Positions 18,232-27,141 of a stretch of DNA of 64,000 nucleotides are shown here, piece after piece. The notes beneath the pieces were generated by a model. That model did no database searches, was not told the DNA's origin, and saw only the letters and a list, made by a program, of their open reading frames with translations. The stretch is from an uncultured Pseudomonadota bacterium (GTDB lineage Bacteria; Myxococcota_A; UBA796; GCA-2862545). The stretch's first letter is position 1, and every line of letters begins with the position of its first letter. The translations under genes and the position numbers were made by a program. The DNA lies in assembly GCA_903861005.1 (NCBI GenBank), contig CAIOSP010000009.1:122692-186691 (forward strand), read 5' to 3'.

Positions 18232-19143
18232 TCAGGCCCGTAGAATAGACACAACGCCGTCTTCGACCAGCACGGCGACAACTTCGGACAGCGCGACCTT
18301 CCCCCGCCCCGCCCGACAGGCCCGGATCACCGCGTCGAGCTGGCCGCTGGTGGCGTCCGGGAGGCGCCGGAGGAGCGCGCGGCGGACCAGCGGCGCGGGG
18401 CCGGTCGCCACCCAAGCCATGTCCAGTTTTTCAGACGTGCCGAGCACCTCGGCGGCGCGCGAGGCATCCTGGATCCAGTCGTCGTCCTCGGCGGCGTGGG
18501 TCGCGGCGCGGGCGAGCGCCTCCCGGGCGCCTCCGCGGAGCGCGTCGAGCGCGGGGATCAGCTCGTGGCGGACTCGGTTCCGCAGGAAGCGCGGCTCCGC
18601 GTTGGTCGGGTCCTCGCGCCAGGACAGGCCGCGAGACTCGGCCCACGCCGCGAGCGCCGCCTTGGGGCGGTCCAGCAGCGGTCGCACGTACCGGCCTCGA
18701 CGCCACGCCATGCCGGCCACCGCGCGCGTCCCGCCGCCCCGGAGCAGCGCGAGCAGCGCGGTCTCCGCTTGATCGTCGGCGTGGTGGGCCAGCGCGACAC
18801 GCTCCAGGTCGAGCGCGTCGAGCGCGCCGTAGCGGGCCTGACGGCAGGTGTTTTCGGACGCCGACGGTCCCAGGGCCAGCGTCACGATCACGCAGGAGAG
18901 GCCGAGCCCTTCGGCCATGCCATGGACGAAGCGCGCGTCCTCGGCGGAGTCCGGTCGGGTGCCGTGGTCGACCGTCACCACCGACAGCCGCCCCCCGTGC
19001 ACGCCCGCGGACGCGACCAGCAGGTCGAGCAGCGCGACTGAGTCCAGCCCCCCGCTCACCGCAATGGCGACGCGATCTCCCCGCCCCCAGAGCCCCCGCG
19101 CGACCACCGCCTCGGCGATCTCCAGGCGCAGCCGAGAGCTCAA
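18232..19143 (-). CDS. tilS: tRNA(Ile)-lysidine synthase
   Basis: 303 aa from a TTG at 19143, which overlaps the previous stop as TTGA and has GGGG 8 bases upstream. It modifies C34 of tRNA-Ile2 to lysidine so that it reads AUA. PP-loop motif AVSGGLDSV and downstream VTVDHGTRPDSAEDARFV, LAHHADDQAETALLALLRGGG and RPLLDRPK are characteristic. It is shorter than E. coli TilS (432 aa); little of the C-terminal domain is present, as in other compact TilS proteins. Confidence 0.92.
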   Translation of the reverse strand: MSSRLRLEIAEAVVARGLWGRGDRVAIAVSGGLDSVALLDLLVASAGVHGGRLSVVTVDHGTRPDSAEDARFVHGMAEGLGLSCVIVTLALGPSASENTCRQARYGALDALDLERVALAHHADDQAETALLALLRGGGTRAVAGMAWRRGRYVRPLLDRPKAALAAWAESRGLSWREDPTNAEPRFLRNRVRHELIPALDALRGGAREALARAATHAAEDDDWIQDASRAAEVLGTSEKLDMAWVATGPAPLVRRALLRRLPDATSGQLDAVIRACRAGRGKVALSEVVAVLVEDGVVSILRA

Positions 19144-19712
19144 CCCAGCGTCCCCGCGGAGAGCGCGACCAGAGCGTCCCACGAGTCCGGCACGTCGCCG
19201 TCGAGCACGGCCTGGTTGACCTTCTCCGCGCGGCAGCGGGTGCACCGAAAGCGGATGTCGATCCCGGACCCTCGGACGTGGATCTCGTAGGGATCCATCT
19301 TTCCGCCGCACTTGGAAGCGCGATCCCCGGGGACCTTGTCGTCCACGTGCTGCGAGCGCAGGCAAAACGGGCAGTGATCCCGCGCGGTGCGCCCGTGAGC
19401 CGGGACCTCCTTGTGGCAGGAGACGCACGTGAAGGCCTCGTCGATGCGGATCGGCGTGGTGCGGACCTGCGCCTCGACCTCGCGGGCGGCGGCGCGGCGG
19501 AGCAGCTTCTTGCCTGGCCAAGTCAACGCCTCGTCGGGGGGCAGCTCGACGCCGCCTTTGGCCGCAACCGCGACCAACGCCAGCCGCAGCGCGTCGTCGC
19601 CGTAGACGTCGACCCACGCGCCCAAACGCTTCAGGTCATGGCGACTCTTCACCGCGGCGAGCAAAGCTCGGGCGCGCGCGTCGGGCGCGAGCGTGGTGTC
19701 CTCGTGGCTCAT
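19140..19712 (-). CDS. RNHCP-domain zinc-ribbon protein
   Basis: 190 aa from an ATG at 19712 that overlaps the cyclophilin stop (ATGA). The N-terminal 90 residues are helical and unrecognised. The C-terminal half matches the RNHCP domain: FTCVSCHKEVP, ARDHCPFCLRSQHVDDKVPGDR, KCGGKM and FRCTRCRAEK, giving several CxxC pairs that should bind zinc. The domain is widespread and its function is not established. Here it sits between a cyclophilin and tilS. Confidence 0.82.
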   Translation of the reverse strand: MSHEDTTLAPDARARALLAAVKSRHDLKRLGAWVDVYGDDALRLALVAVAAKGGVELPPDEALTWPGKKLLRRAAAREVEAQVRTTPIRIDEAFTCVSCHKEVPAHGRTARDHCPFCLRSQHVDDKVPGDRASKCGGKMDPYEIHVRGSGIDIRFRCTRCRAEKVNQAVLDGDVPDSWDALVALSAGTLG

Positions 19713-21553
19713 TGTGGGTCCACCACGCGCTCGATGATCACCCGATCCACTGTGTCCTCCGTGTCGATGCGTCGCACCACGTCCATGCCCGCGGAGACCA
19801 GCCCAAACCGAGTGTAATCCCCCGCCAGGTGCGGCTGGACCGACGCCGTGACGAACCACTGGCTGCCGCCGGTGTCGGGGCCGCTGGTCGCCATCCCTAC
19901 CGCGCCCGCCACGAACGGCCGCGCGTCGATCTCGTCGGGCAGATACCAGCCGGGGCCGCCCATGCCGTCGCCGCGCGCGTCACCCGTCTGGACCACGAAG
20001 CCAGGCACGACGCGATGGAACGAGAGGCCGTCGAGCTTGCCGTGCTCGGCCAGCCACGCGAACGCCGCCACCGCGAACGGGGCGTCGTCTGGCTCCAGCG
20101 TGATGCGGAACTCACCCTCGCTGGTGAACACGCGCGCCGCGCGGATCTCCGACACCGTCGCCAGCGTGGAGTCCAGGCCCTCAGGCGGACCGGGCAGCAC
20201 GGGCTGCTCGTCGAGGCTGCCGCCCCAGGCTTGGAGCGCCTCCACCGCCCGACGGCGGACCATGAACGCGCCGCCCGTGCCGAGGCGGACCAGCGCCCCA
20301 CGCACCATCGGCGAGAGCGAGCGGCCCGGCACGACGCCGTCGCGCAGCACGCCCAGCAGCGCGATGAGCGTCGCCGGATCCGACTCGTTCGCGATCATCA
20401 CGCCCGCGCGGGTCCAACCGGACGGATCCTGCGCGAGCTGCTCCGCGACCAGCTCTCGCACCACGGGGTCGCTCGCGGTCGCGAGCGCGTCGACCTCGGC
20501 GGTCGAGGCCTTGGAGCCCAAGATGGCCGCGGCCGACGCGGTCCGGAGCCGCGGGACGTCGCCCTGCAGCGCGACCGCGAGGGTGGCCGCGCGATCCGCC
20601 GACGAGGCGGTCCCGCCCGCCACCGCCGCGCGACGGTACGCGTCGGGGTCGGTCGAGCCGGAGGTGCCGAGCAGATCACCGAGGCGCGCGCGAACCCACG
20701 CGTCGTCCAACGACTGCGCCCGCGACAGCTCCTCATCCGTCCACGGCCCGCCGACGTTGGGCGCGAGGATGGCCGCCTTGGCCAACCGCCACGGGCTGTC
20801 CAGGATCTGCACCCGCCAGGCGTGCCGACCGTGCTCGTCGAGGTTGAGGATGGTGGGCGCGAGCCAAGCGCGAACAGCCTCGGACGGGGAGCGCTCCCAC
20901 ACGCGCTCCAGGCGCGCGAGCGCAGACGGCTCAAGGGCTGGCGGGCGCGCGCGGAAGATGGCGAACGCGGCGGGCTCGGCGGTGCGGGTGTCCGGGCGGG
21001 CGACCGCGGCGATCAGCGCGGGGAGCGCGGGCGACACGTCCAGGCCGCGCCTCGCGAGCACGCCGATCGCCTCCGCGGCGGCGGCGCCTTCCGGGAACGG
21101 CAGCGGCAGGCCAGCGACGAGCGTGGGCAGGTCGGTCAGATCGCCGCGTCGGCCCAGGCCCCAGACGATCGTGGCGCGCAAGGACGCGTCGGTCTCCGAG
21201 GCGAGCGCGTCGCGGAGCACGGTCTCCCCGCCCGGCGTGGTGCCCAGAGACACCAGCGCGGCGCCGCGGATCACCGGGTCGGACTGCGACGCGAGCAGCG
21301 CGAGGCGATCCTTCGCGCCCGCCTCACGAAGGCGCCCAAGCGCGCGCGCCACACGCGGCAGGTCGGCGTCGTTGAACGGCCCGGCCAGCAGCGACGGCAG
21401 ATCACGCGACCACTCGGCCACGGCGATCGCGTCCGCGTCGAACACCGGATCGGCGGCGGGGACCGCGTCGAGCGCCAGCGGGTCCACGACCGTGTCGGGC
21501 GTCGGATCTGCGGCCAGCGCGACGGCGAGGGTCAGCCAGGCGAGTGGAATCAA
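19709..21553 (-). CDS. Exported HEAT-repeat protein with cyclophilin domain
   Basis: 614 aa. A signal peptide (MIPLAWLTLAVALA) precedes about 400 residues of HEAT-like helical pairs (AALVSLGTTPGGETVLRDALASE, IVWGLGRRGDLTDLPTLVAGL and others), then a cyclophilin-type peptidyl-prolyl isomerase domain from about residue 460: SFHRVVPGFVVQTGD, GAVGMATSGPDTGGSQWFVT, FGLVSAGMDVV. The catalytic Arg (FHR), Gln (VVQ) and Phe (WFVT) are kept. It is likely a periplasmic folding factor, the HEAT array docking clients. The combination recalls myxobacterial secreted PPIases. Confidence 0.87.
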   Translation of the reverse strand: MIPLAWLTLAVALAADPTPDTVVDPLALDAVPAADPVFDADAIAVAEWSRDLPSLLAGPFNDADLPRVARALGRLREAGAKDRLALLASQSDPVIRGAALVSLGTTPGGETVLRDALASETDASLRATIVWGLGRRGDLTDLPTLVAGLPLPFPEGAAAAEAIGVLARRGLDVSPALPALIAAVARPDTRTAEPAAFAIFRARPPALEPSALARLERVWERSPSEAVRAWLAPTILNLDEHGRHAWRVQILDSPWRLAKAAILAPNVGGPWTDEELSRAQSLDDAWVRARLGDLLGTSGSTDPDAYRRAAVAGGTASSADRAATLAVALQGDVPRLRTASAAAILGSKASTAEVDALATASDPVVRELVAEQLAQDPSGWTRAGVMIANESDPATLIALLGVLRDGVVPGRSLSPMVRGALVRLGTGGAFMVRRRAVEALQAWGGSLDEQPVLPGPPEGLDSTLATVSEIRAARVFTSEGEFRITLEPDDAPFAVAAFAWLAEHGKLDGLSFHRVVPGFVVQTGDARGDGMGGPGWYLPDEIDARPFVAGAVGMATSGPDTGGSQWFVTASVQPHLAGDYTRFGLVSAGMDVVRRIDTEDTVDRVIIERVVDPQ

Positions 21554-21572
21554 AGTGGCCTCCCCCTCCCGA

Positions 21573-22505
21573 CTACTGCGCCGCCTTCTGCGCGTCCCAC
21601 GCGGTCTTGAAGGTCGCGAGCGCGGCGTCGGCCTGCGCCGTGAGCTTGGCCTGCGTCGCCGCGTCCTTCACCTCGCCCTTGATGTAGGCGTTGGTGACGC
21701 TGACGTACGCGTCGATCCAGCCGCGGAGGGCCGTCAGGTAGGCGCCGCGAGACGCCTTGAGCTCGGGCGTCAGGTCAGACGCCGCGAGCGCGGCCACGCG
21801 GACGGGATCGTAGGCCAGCCCGATCCGACCGTAGACGTCCAGCATGCGCCGACGGACCTGCGCGGGCTTGAGCCCCTGCTTGATCGCGAAGCGCTCCAGG
21901 TTGTTCCGCAGGTTGGTGCCGTCCCGACCATCGTTCTCGAGGTCCAGCGTCCACTGCTTGACGCCCGGCTCGCCCGTGTAGTTGGCGCGGTACGGGTACA
22001 CCTTGACCTCGGGCCACTTCTTGACCGCCTCGGAGGCCTTGCCCAGCGCTTCCTGGAGCTGCGTGACGGCGATCTTGCGCTCGCTGCCGATGTCGCCGAG
22101 CGCGCGGCCCAAGTAATCCACGCCGTCGCCGAGCCGGGCCGCGTGCGTCATCAGCAGATCGATCTGACGGGCCTTGCCGCCCGTGGTCTCGATCTGGGCG
22201 TCGTACAGGTCGCGCAGCGCGCCGCAGGCGGTGTCAAGCGCGGGCTGCTCAAACGCGAGCTTGGAGGCCTCAGCCGCCGCCGGGTCGAGCGGGTCGATCA
22301 ACGTGTGGCAGGACGCGAGCGCCGGCGTCATCGCGTCGACCAGGGCCTGCCCCGCGGCGTAAATCGCAGGATCCACCGCGTTGGCCGAAGCCTTCTCGCC
22401 AGACACCCCGTGGGGACCGGTCTTGCCACCGGCCTTCGCCGCCGAAGGGCCCGTGCCGGAGCACGCCACCACCACCAGAATCGAGACCCACCAGATTCGG
22501 TTCAT
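21573..22505 (-). CDS. DUF3829-like lipoprotein
   Basis: 310 aa. Lipoprotein signal MNRIWWVSILVVVAC with Cys15, then a disordered Gly/Ser/Lys stretch and a long alpha-helical body. It resembles the DUF3829 family (helical, exported, function unknown) in composition and in the paired Cys residues (SCHTLID, TACGALRD). It starts 3 bases after the pyrD stop and ends 19 bases before the cyclophilin gene, so it is part of the operon-like run. Confidence 0.65.
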   Translation of the reverse strand: MNRIWWVSILVVVACSGTGPSAAKAGGKTGPHGVSGEKASANAVDPAIYAAGQALVDAMTPALASCHTLIDPLDPAAAEASKLAFEQPALDTACGALRDLYDAQIETTGGKARQIDLLMTHAARLGDGVDYLGRALGDIGSERKIAVTQLQEALGKASEAVKKWPEVKVYPYRANYTGEPGVKQWTLDLENDGRDGTNLRNNLERFAIKQGLKPAQVRRRMLDVYGRIGLAYDPVRVAALAASDLTPELKASRGAYLTALRGWIDAYVSVTNAYIKGEVKDAATQAKLTAQADAALATFKTAWDAQKAAQ

Positions 22506-22508
22506 GCG

Positions 22509-23534
22509 CTAGCCTCCGAGACGTTCGACTACCCGACGCACAAGGCCGGGACCGCCAAATACGACGCCCGTATACAATTGCACGAGGTTGGCCCCCGCGT
22601 CGAGGCGGGCGGCCGCATCATCCGGCGTCATGATGCCGCCGACGCCGATCAGGGGGAGCTTGTCGCCGCCCTGCCTGCGCACGCGGCGGATGAACTCCTG
22701 GCTGCGGGCGGTGAGCGCGGCGCCCGACAGGCCGCCGGCCTCGTCGTTCCACTTGGTCGGCACGCCGTCGCGCGACAGCGTGGTGTTCGTGGCGATCACG
22801 CCGTCGATTCGAGCGTCGGAGACCGCCTGGAGCGCGTCCGCCAGGTCGGCGTCGTCGAGATCCGGCGAGATCTTCACGACGACCGGCGGGCGACGCCCGG
22901 TCGACTGCTGCGCCGCGTCACGCGCGACCACCACCGCCGACAGCAGCGCGGTCAGCGCCTTGCCGGTCTGTAGCGCGCGCAGGCCCGGCGTGTTGGGCGA
23001 GGACACGTTCACCGTCAGATAATCTGCCACGTCCGCAAACCGGCCCACCAGCTCGACGTAGTCGCGCGCGGCGTCCTCGTTGGCGGTCTCCTTGTTGCGG
23101 CCCAGGTTCACGCCAAGCACGCAGCCGTAGGGGCGCTCCATCGTCAGGCGCGCGCGCACCACGTCGGCGCCCTCGCTGGGAAACCCCAGCCGGTTGATCA
23201 CGCTGTTCTGCTCGGTCAAGCGGAACACGCGCGGCTTGGGGTTGCCCGGCTGCGCCTTGGGCGTGACCGTGCCGATCTCCACGTGGCCAAAGCCCAGCGA
23301 GGCCAGCGCCCGCCAAGCCCAGGCGCCCTTGTCGTAGCCGGCGGCCAAGCCCACCTGGTTGGGGAAGCTCAGGCCCATCAGCTCGACGGGCTTTTGCTTG
23401 GACGGACCGTACAGGCCGTGCAGCAGCGCCAGGCCGCCCGGCGCGGACTGCGCGGCGGACAGCATCTGCAGCGCCAGGTCGTGGCTCTTCTCGGACTCGA
23501 ACGCAAAGAGCGCCCGGCGGAGGAGCGCGTCCAT
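22509..23534 (-). CDS. pyrD: Dihydroorotate dehydrogenase, class 2
   Basis: About 341 aa. It oxidises dihydroorotate to orotate with quinone as acceptor at the inner membrane. It shows the class 2 features: an N-terminal amphipathic helix, AAGYDKGAWAWRALASLGFG, GTVTPKAQPGNPKPRVFRL, NRLGFPSEGAD, catalytic Ser in VNVSSPNTPGLR, and FMN phosphate loops GVGGIMTPDDA and LYTGVVFGGPG. The ATG at 23534 overlaps the pyrF-pyrE stop (TGATG); a GTG one codon earlier is possible. Confidence 0.95.
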   Translation of the reverse strand: MDALLRRALFAFESEKSHDLALQMLSAAQSAPGGLALLHGLYGPSKQKPVELMGLSFPNQVGLAAGYDKGAWAWRALASLGFGHVEIGTVTPKAQPGNPKPRVFRLTEQNSVINRLGFPSEGADVVRARLTMERPYGCVLGVNLGRNKETANEDAARDYVELVGRFADVADYLTVNVSSPNTPGLRALQTGKALTALLSAVVVARDAAQQSTGRRPPVVVKISPDLDDADLADALQAVSDARIDGVIATNTTLSRDGVPTKWNDEAGGLSGAALTARSQEFIRRVRRQGGDKLPLIGVGGIMTPDDAAARLDAGANLVQLYTGVVFGGPGLVRRVVERLGG

Positions 23535-24952
23535 CACGCGGGGCTCGGGCGGGTGGCGGCGAGGAACGCGCGCACGTCGGCGGCCTGCTCGGCGGACACG
23601 GCGCCCTGGGCCTCCCAGCGCGCCAGCAGATCGGAGATCTTGTAGACCGCGTGCATGGTGACTCCGACCGCGGACATCGCCTCGGTCGCGCCGGACTCGC
23701 GGTCGATCAGCACGACCACGTCGCTGACCTTGAGGCCGACGGACTGGAGCTTCTCGATGCCCTCGACCTTGGAGTCGCCGGTCGTGGCCAGGTCATCGAG
23801 CACGAGCGCGGTCTGGCCGACCTCGAAGAGGCCCTCGACGCTGGCCTTGGTGCCGTAAGCCTTGGCCTCGCGGCGCGGGTAGACCATCGGCTGGCGCAGG
23901 TGCAGCGCGACCGCCGTGCCGATCGGCAGGGCGGCGTAGGGCAGCGGCGCGAGCACGTCGTACTGGATGTTCTTGAGCACGCGCCCGTAGGCGACCGCGA
24001 CCTCACCCAGCAACTCGGAGTCGCCGACGAGGCGGCGCAGGTCCAGGTAGATGGGCGAGGTCAGGCCCGACTTGAGCGTGAACGTGCCAAAGCGCACGCA
24101 GCCCAGGCGCAGCAGGCCGTCGGCGACGCGATCGACGGGCGCGAGCGCCTGACGACCGGCGCGCGCGGCGCGGATCTGCTCGACGTAGTCCTTGGCCGCC
24201 GCGGCCGGATCGGCGGCGCGCGAGATGCCGCGCGACACGTTGACCAGGAGGCCGAGGCCGTCGGCGCGGACGCCGGCCGACACGGCGTCTTCAAGCGAGC
24301 CGCCCTGCGCGCCCACGCCCGGCGCCAGGATCCACAGGCTGGGGCAGCGCGCGCGCACCGCGGCCAGCTCGTCGGGCTTGGTGGCGCCCACCACGAGGCC
24401 GACGTTGTTGTGCTTGTTCCAGCTGTTCGCCAGATCGGCCACCAACTCGTACACGCGGCGCGAGGCGCCCGCGTCATCGCGCACGGTCTGGTCCTGGATG
24501 TCCGCGCCGCCCTCGTTGGACGTGCGGCACAGGATGAACGCGCCGCGGTCGGAGCGCGCCAGGAACGGCAGCACGCCGTCGCTGCCGAGGTACGGCGAGA
24601 CGGTGATCGCGTCCGCGTCGAGCACGTCGAACGCCGCGGTGGCGTAGGCCGCCGACGTCGAGCCGATGTCGCCGCGCTTGGCGTCCAGGATGACCGGGAT
24701 GCCTTCCGGCACCGCGTCGATCACGTCCTTGAGCGCCTTGGCGCCCTCAGCGCCCAGCGCCTCGAAGAAGGCGGCGTTGGGCTTGAAGGCCGCCGCGTAC
24801 GGCGCCGTGGCCTGAATCAGGCCGAGGCAGAACGCGCGCGCCGCGTCTGCGGTGGCCACGGGCAGATCGGACGCGTGCGGGTCGAGCCCGACGCACAGCA
24901 GGGAGTCGACGGCGCGGGCGCGCGCGTCCAAGCGATCGGCGAAAGACAGCAC
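23534..24952 (-). CDS. pyrF-pyrE: OMP decarboxylase / orotate phosphoribosyltransferase fusion
   Basis: 472 aa fusion of the last two steps of UMP synthesis. Residues 1 to about 275 are type-2 OMP decarboxylase (PyrF2): VGLDPHASDLP, AFKPNAAFFEALG, catalytic ILDAKRGDIGSTS, APGVGAQGG. Residues about 285-465 are orotate phosphoribosyltransferase: GTFTLKSGLTSPIYLDLRRL and PRPP loop LVLDDLATTGDS. Domain order is decarboxylase then transferase, the reverse of eukaryotic UMP synthase. It lies 15 bases after pyrB and is coupled to pyrD. Confidence 0.94.
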   Translation of the reverse strand: MLSFADRLDARARAVDSLLCVGLDPHASDLPVATADAARAFCLGLIQATAPYAAAFKPNAAFFEALGAEGAKALKDVIDAVPEGIPVILDAKRGDIGSTSAAYATAAFDVLDADAITVSPYLGSDGVLPFLARSDRGAFILCRTSNEGGADIQDQTVRDDAGASRRVYELVADLANSWNKHNNVGLVVGATKPDELAAVRARCPSLWILAPGVGAQGGSLEDAVSAGVRADGLGLLVNVSRGISRAADPAAAAKDYVEQIRAARAGRQALAPVDRVADGLLRLGCVRFGTFTLKSGLTSPIYLDLRRLVGDSELLGEVAVAYGRVLKNIQYDVLAPLPYAALPIGTAVALHLRQPMVYPRREAKAYGTKASVEGLFEVGQTALVLDDLATTGDSKVEGIEKLQSVGLKVSDVVVLIDRESGATEAMSAVGVTMHAVYKISDLLARWEAQGAVSAEQAADVRAFLAATRPSPA

Positions 24953-24967
24953 GCAGAACCTCCGCGA

Positions 24968-25942
24968 CTAAGCGCGACCAAGGACCATCGCGAGGAGCGC
25001 CATACGCACGACCATGCCGCAGGCGATCTCGCGGAAGTAGGCAGCGCGCGGATCGTTGTCGACGGCGGTGTCGATCTCGTCCACGCGGGGGAACGGGTGC
25101 AGGAGCGCCGTGTTGGCGCGCATGCCGGACATCGTCTTGGGCGTGATGACGTAGGAGCCCTTCACCGCCTCGTAGTCGGCGATGTTAGCGAATCGCTCCT
25201 TCTGCACGCGTGTCATGTAGAGGATGTCGAGGCTGCCCAGCACGTCGTCCAGGCTCTCGTGCACCGTGTACTTGGTGCCGAGCGCGTCCATGTCGGCCAG
25301 GACCGAGGCGGGCATGGCGAGCGACGGCGGCGACACCAGACGCAGCGTGATGTCGTAGTAATGGGCCAGGCGCGCGAGCGAGTGCACGGTGCGGCCGTAC
25401 TTGAGGTCGCCCACGAGCGCGATCTCGATGCCTTCGAGGCGGCCCACCTCTTCACGCATGGTGAACAGGTCGAGCAGGGCCTGCGTGGGGTGCTCACCCG
25501 CGCCGTCACCGGCGTTGATCAGCGGCTTGCGCATCACGCTGGCGGCGCGCGCGGCGGCGCCCTCTTCGTGGTGACGAAGGACCATCACGTCGGCGTAGGC
25601 TTCCAACGTGCGGACGGTGTCTTCCAGCGTCTCGCCCTTGGCGACCGAGCTGTAGCGGACCTCGTTGATGGCGACGACGTCGCCGCCGAGGCGCTGCATC
25701 GCCGCGATGAACGACGACGAGGTGCGTGTGGAGGGCTCGTAGAACAGGTTGGCGAGCACGCAGCCCTTGAGCAGGTCGATGCTGCCGACCACGTCGACCA
25801 CGGTGCGCATCTCGTGCGCGACGCGCAGGACCCGGTCGATGTCCGACCGATCGAACTGCTTGACCGAGAGGATGTGCTTCCCCCGGAACTTGTCGTCAGG
25901 CGACGCGCCGAAGCGCGGCAGGACGGTACCCTCTGACCGCAT
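24968..25942 (-). CDS. pyrB: Aspartate carbamoyltransferase catalytic chain
   Basis: 324 aa, makes carbamoyl-aspartate. Carbamoyl-phosphate loop YEPSTRTSSSF, then HPTQALLDLF, LYMTRVQKERF, HPFPRVDEI and a DPRAAYFRE stretch. The STRTSSSF and DPRAAYFR forms look more like the ATCase domain of eukaryotic CAD than E. coli PyrB (from memory). No pyrI regulatory chain follows. The ATG at 25942 has GGAGG close upstream. It heads the pyrB, pyrF-pyrE, pyrD series. Confidence 0.95.
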   Translation of the reverse strand: MRSEGTVLPRFGASPDDKFRGKHILSVKQFDRSDIDRVLRVAHEMRTVVDVVGSIDLLKGCVLANLFYEPSTRTSSSFIAAMQRLGGDVVAINEVRYSSVAKGETLEDTVRTLEAYADVMVLRHHEEGAAARAASVMRKPLINAGDGAGEHPTQALLDLFTMREEVGRLEGIEIALVGDLKYGRTVHSLARLAHYYDITLRLVSPPSLAMPASVLADMDALGTKYTVHESLDDVLGSLDILYMTRVQKERFANIADYEAVKGSYVITPKTMSGMRANTALLHPFPRVDEIDTAVDNDPRAAYFREIACGMVVRMALLAMVLGRA

Positions 25943-25978
25943 GGGACCTCCGGGGTCCGGGGCCGGACCGCGCGCCCC

Positions 25979-26179
25979 CTAACGCCCACGTCGGAACGGA
26001 TCCACGCGGATCCGACGAGCGCGCTCGGGCAGCATCCAAGGGATGCCTGCGACCACCGGATAGGCCAGCGCGCACGCCGGACACTCCAGCGCGTCCGGAC
26101 GATCGATCAATTCGCCGCGGCACTTGGGGCAGACCAGGAGCGGGCGGAGTCGGGGATCACAGGGCGCGGCGTCAGGCAT
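25979..26179 (-). CDS. Trm112-family zinc-ribbon protein
   Basis: 66 aa small protein: DPRLRPLLVCPKCRGELIDR, LECPACALAYPVVAGIPWMLPERARR. Two CxxC pairs and the LAYPVVAGIPWML signature identify the Trm112/YcaR (UPF0434) family; eukaryotic Trm112 activates methyltransferases and the bacterial role is unclear. No Shine-Dalgarno is seen before the ATG at 26179; it is 47 bases from the divergent TIGR02757 gene. It lies just upstream of pyrB. Confidence 0.88.
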   Translation of the reverse strand: MPDAAPCDPRLRPLLVCPKCRGELIDRPDALECPACALAYPVVAGIPWMLPERARRIRVDPFRRGR

Positions 26180-26226
26180 GGCAAGGCGATAGCCGGTTGG
26201 GCGCGCCCCGGCGCGGAGACGCCGCC

Positions 26227-27126
26227 ATGTCCGCCCGAACCGACGCCGCCGCTCGCCTCCACGCCAACCTGGAGGCGCTCTATGCCGACACCCGGCCCGA
26301 CCGGATCCAGCACGATCCGCTGCGGTTCGCGCACCGCTACACGGATCCACGCGACGCGGAGCTGTCGGGCCTGATCGCCGCGCTCTACGCGTTCGGCCGC
26401 GTCGACCTGTTCCTCCCCGTGCTCGACCGACTGTTCGACATCATGGACGCGCACGGTGGGCCGCGCCGCTTCATCGACGCGTTCGACGCCGACCGCGCGC
26501 CGCGGATCACGGGAATCACCTACCGCTGGACCCGTCCCGCGGACCTGGCCGTGTTCCTGGGCGCCCTGCGGCGTGTCCTGGCCGAGCATGGTCGCCTGGA
26601 GCCTGTCTTTGGGCCGCCCGGCCCTGACCTGCGCGACCGGCTGGGCCTGGCGATCGGCGCGCTGCGGGCGGCGTGTGTGGCGTCGGCGGCCGAGCTTGGG
26701 TCACCCGTGGACGACTTCAGCGAGCTTCCTCAAGGCGTTCGCTACCTGCTCCCCGACCCCGCCGACGGATCGGCGTGCAAGCGCTGGAACCTCTACCTGC
26801 GGTGGATGGTCCGCCCGACCCGCGAGGGCGTGGATCTGGCGCTGTGGTCGACGCTCTCCCCCGCCGATCTGGTGATGCCGCTCGACGTGCACGTCGGCCG
26901 CCTGTCGCGCTTCTTGGGCCTGACCGCGCGGACGGACGCGTCCTGGCGTACCGCGGCGGAGATCACGGACAGCCTGCGTCGCTTTGACCCGGCCGACCCG
27001 GTGCGCTTTGACTTCGCGCTCGCCCACCACGGGATCAGCGGCGCGTGCCTGGGCTTCAAGCACGACGAGACCTGCGCAACGTGCGCGATCCGCACGGTGT
27101 GCAAGGCCCCCAACGCGAAGCGCTAG
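26227..27126 (+). CDS. TIGR02757 (DUF2400) family protein
   Basis: 299 aa from an ATG at 26227 with GGAG 8 bases upstream. It shows DPLRFAHRYTDPRDAELSGLIAALYAFGRVD, KRWNLYLRWMVR and MPLDVHVGRLSRFLGL, characteristic of TIGR02757. The C-terminus HHGISGACLGFKHDETCATCAIRTVC has four Cys spaced like the [4Fe-4S] loop of HhH-GPD DNA glycosylases, to which this family seems related. A nucleic-acid repair role is inferred and not proven. It is convergent with the next lipoprotein gene. Confidence 0.85.
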   Translation: MSARTDAAARLHANLEALYADTRPDRIQHDPLRFAHRYTDPRDAELSGLIAALYAFGRVDLFLPVLDRLFDIMDAHGGPRRFIDAFDADRAPRITGITYRWTRPADLAVFLGALRRVLAEHGRLEPVFGPPGPDLRDRLGLAIGALRAACVASAAELGSPVDDFSELPQGVRYLLPDPADGSACKRWNLYLRWMVRPTREGVDLALWSTLSPADLVMPLDVHVGRLSRFLGLTARTDASWRTAAEITDSLRRFDPADPVRFDFALAHHGISGACLGFKHDETCATCAIRTVCKAPNAKR

Positions 27127-27141
27127 CGGAGGTCGCCGCGC

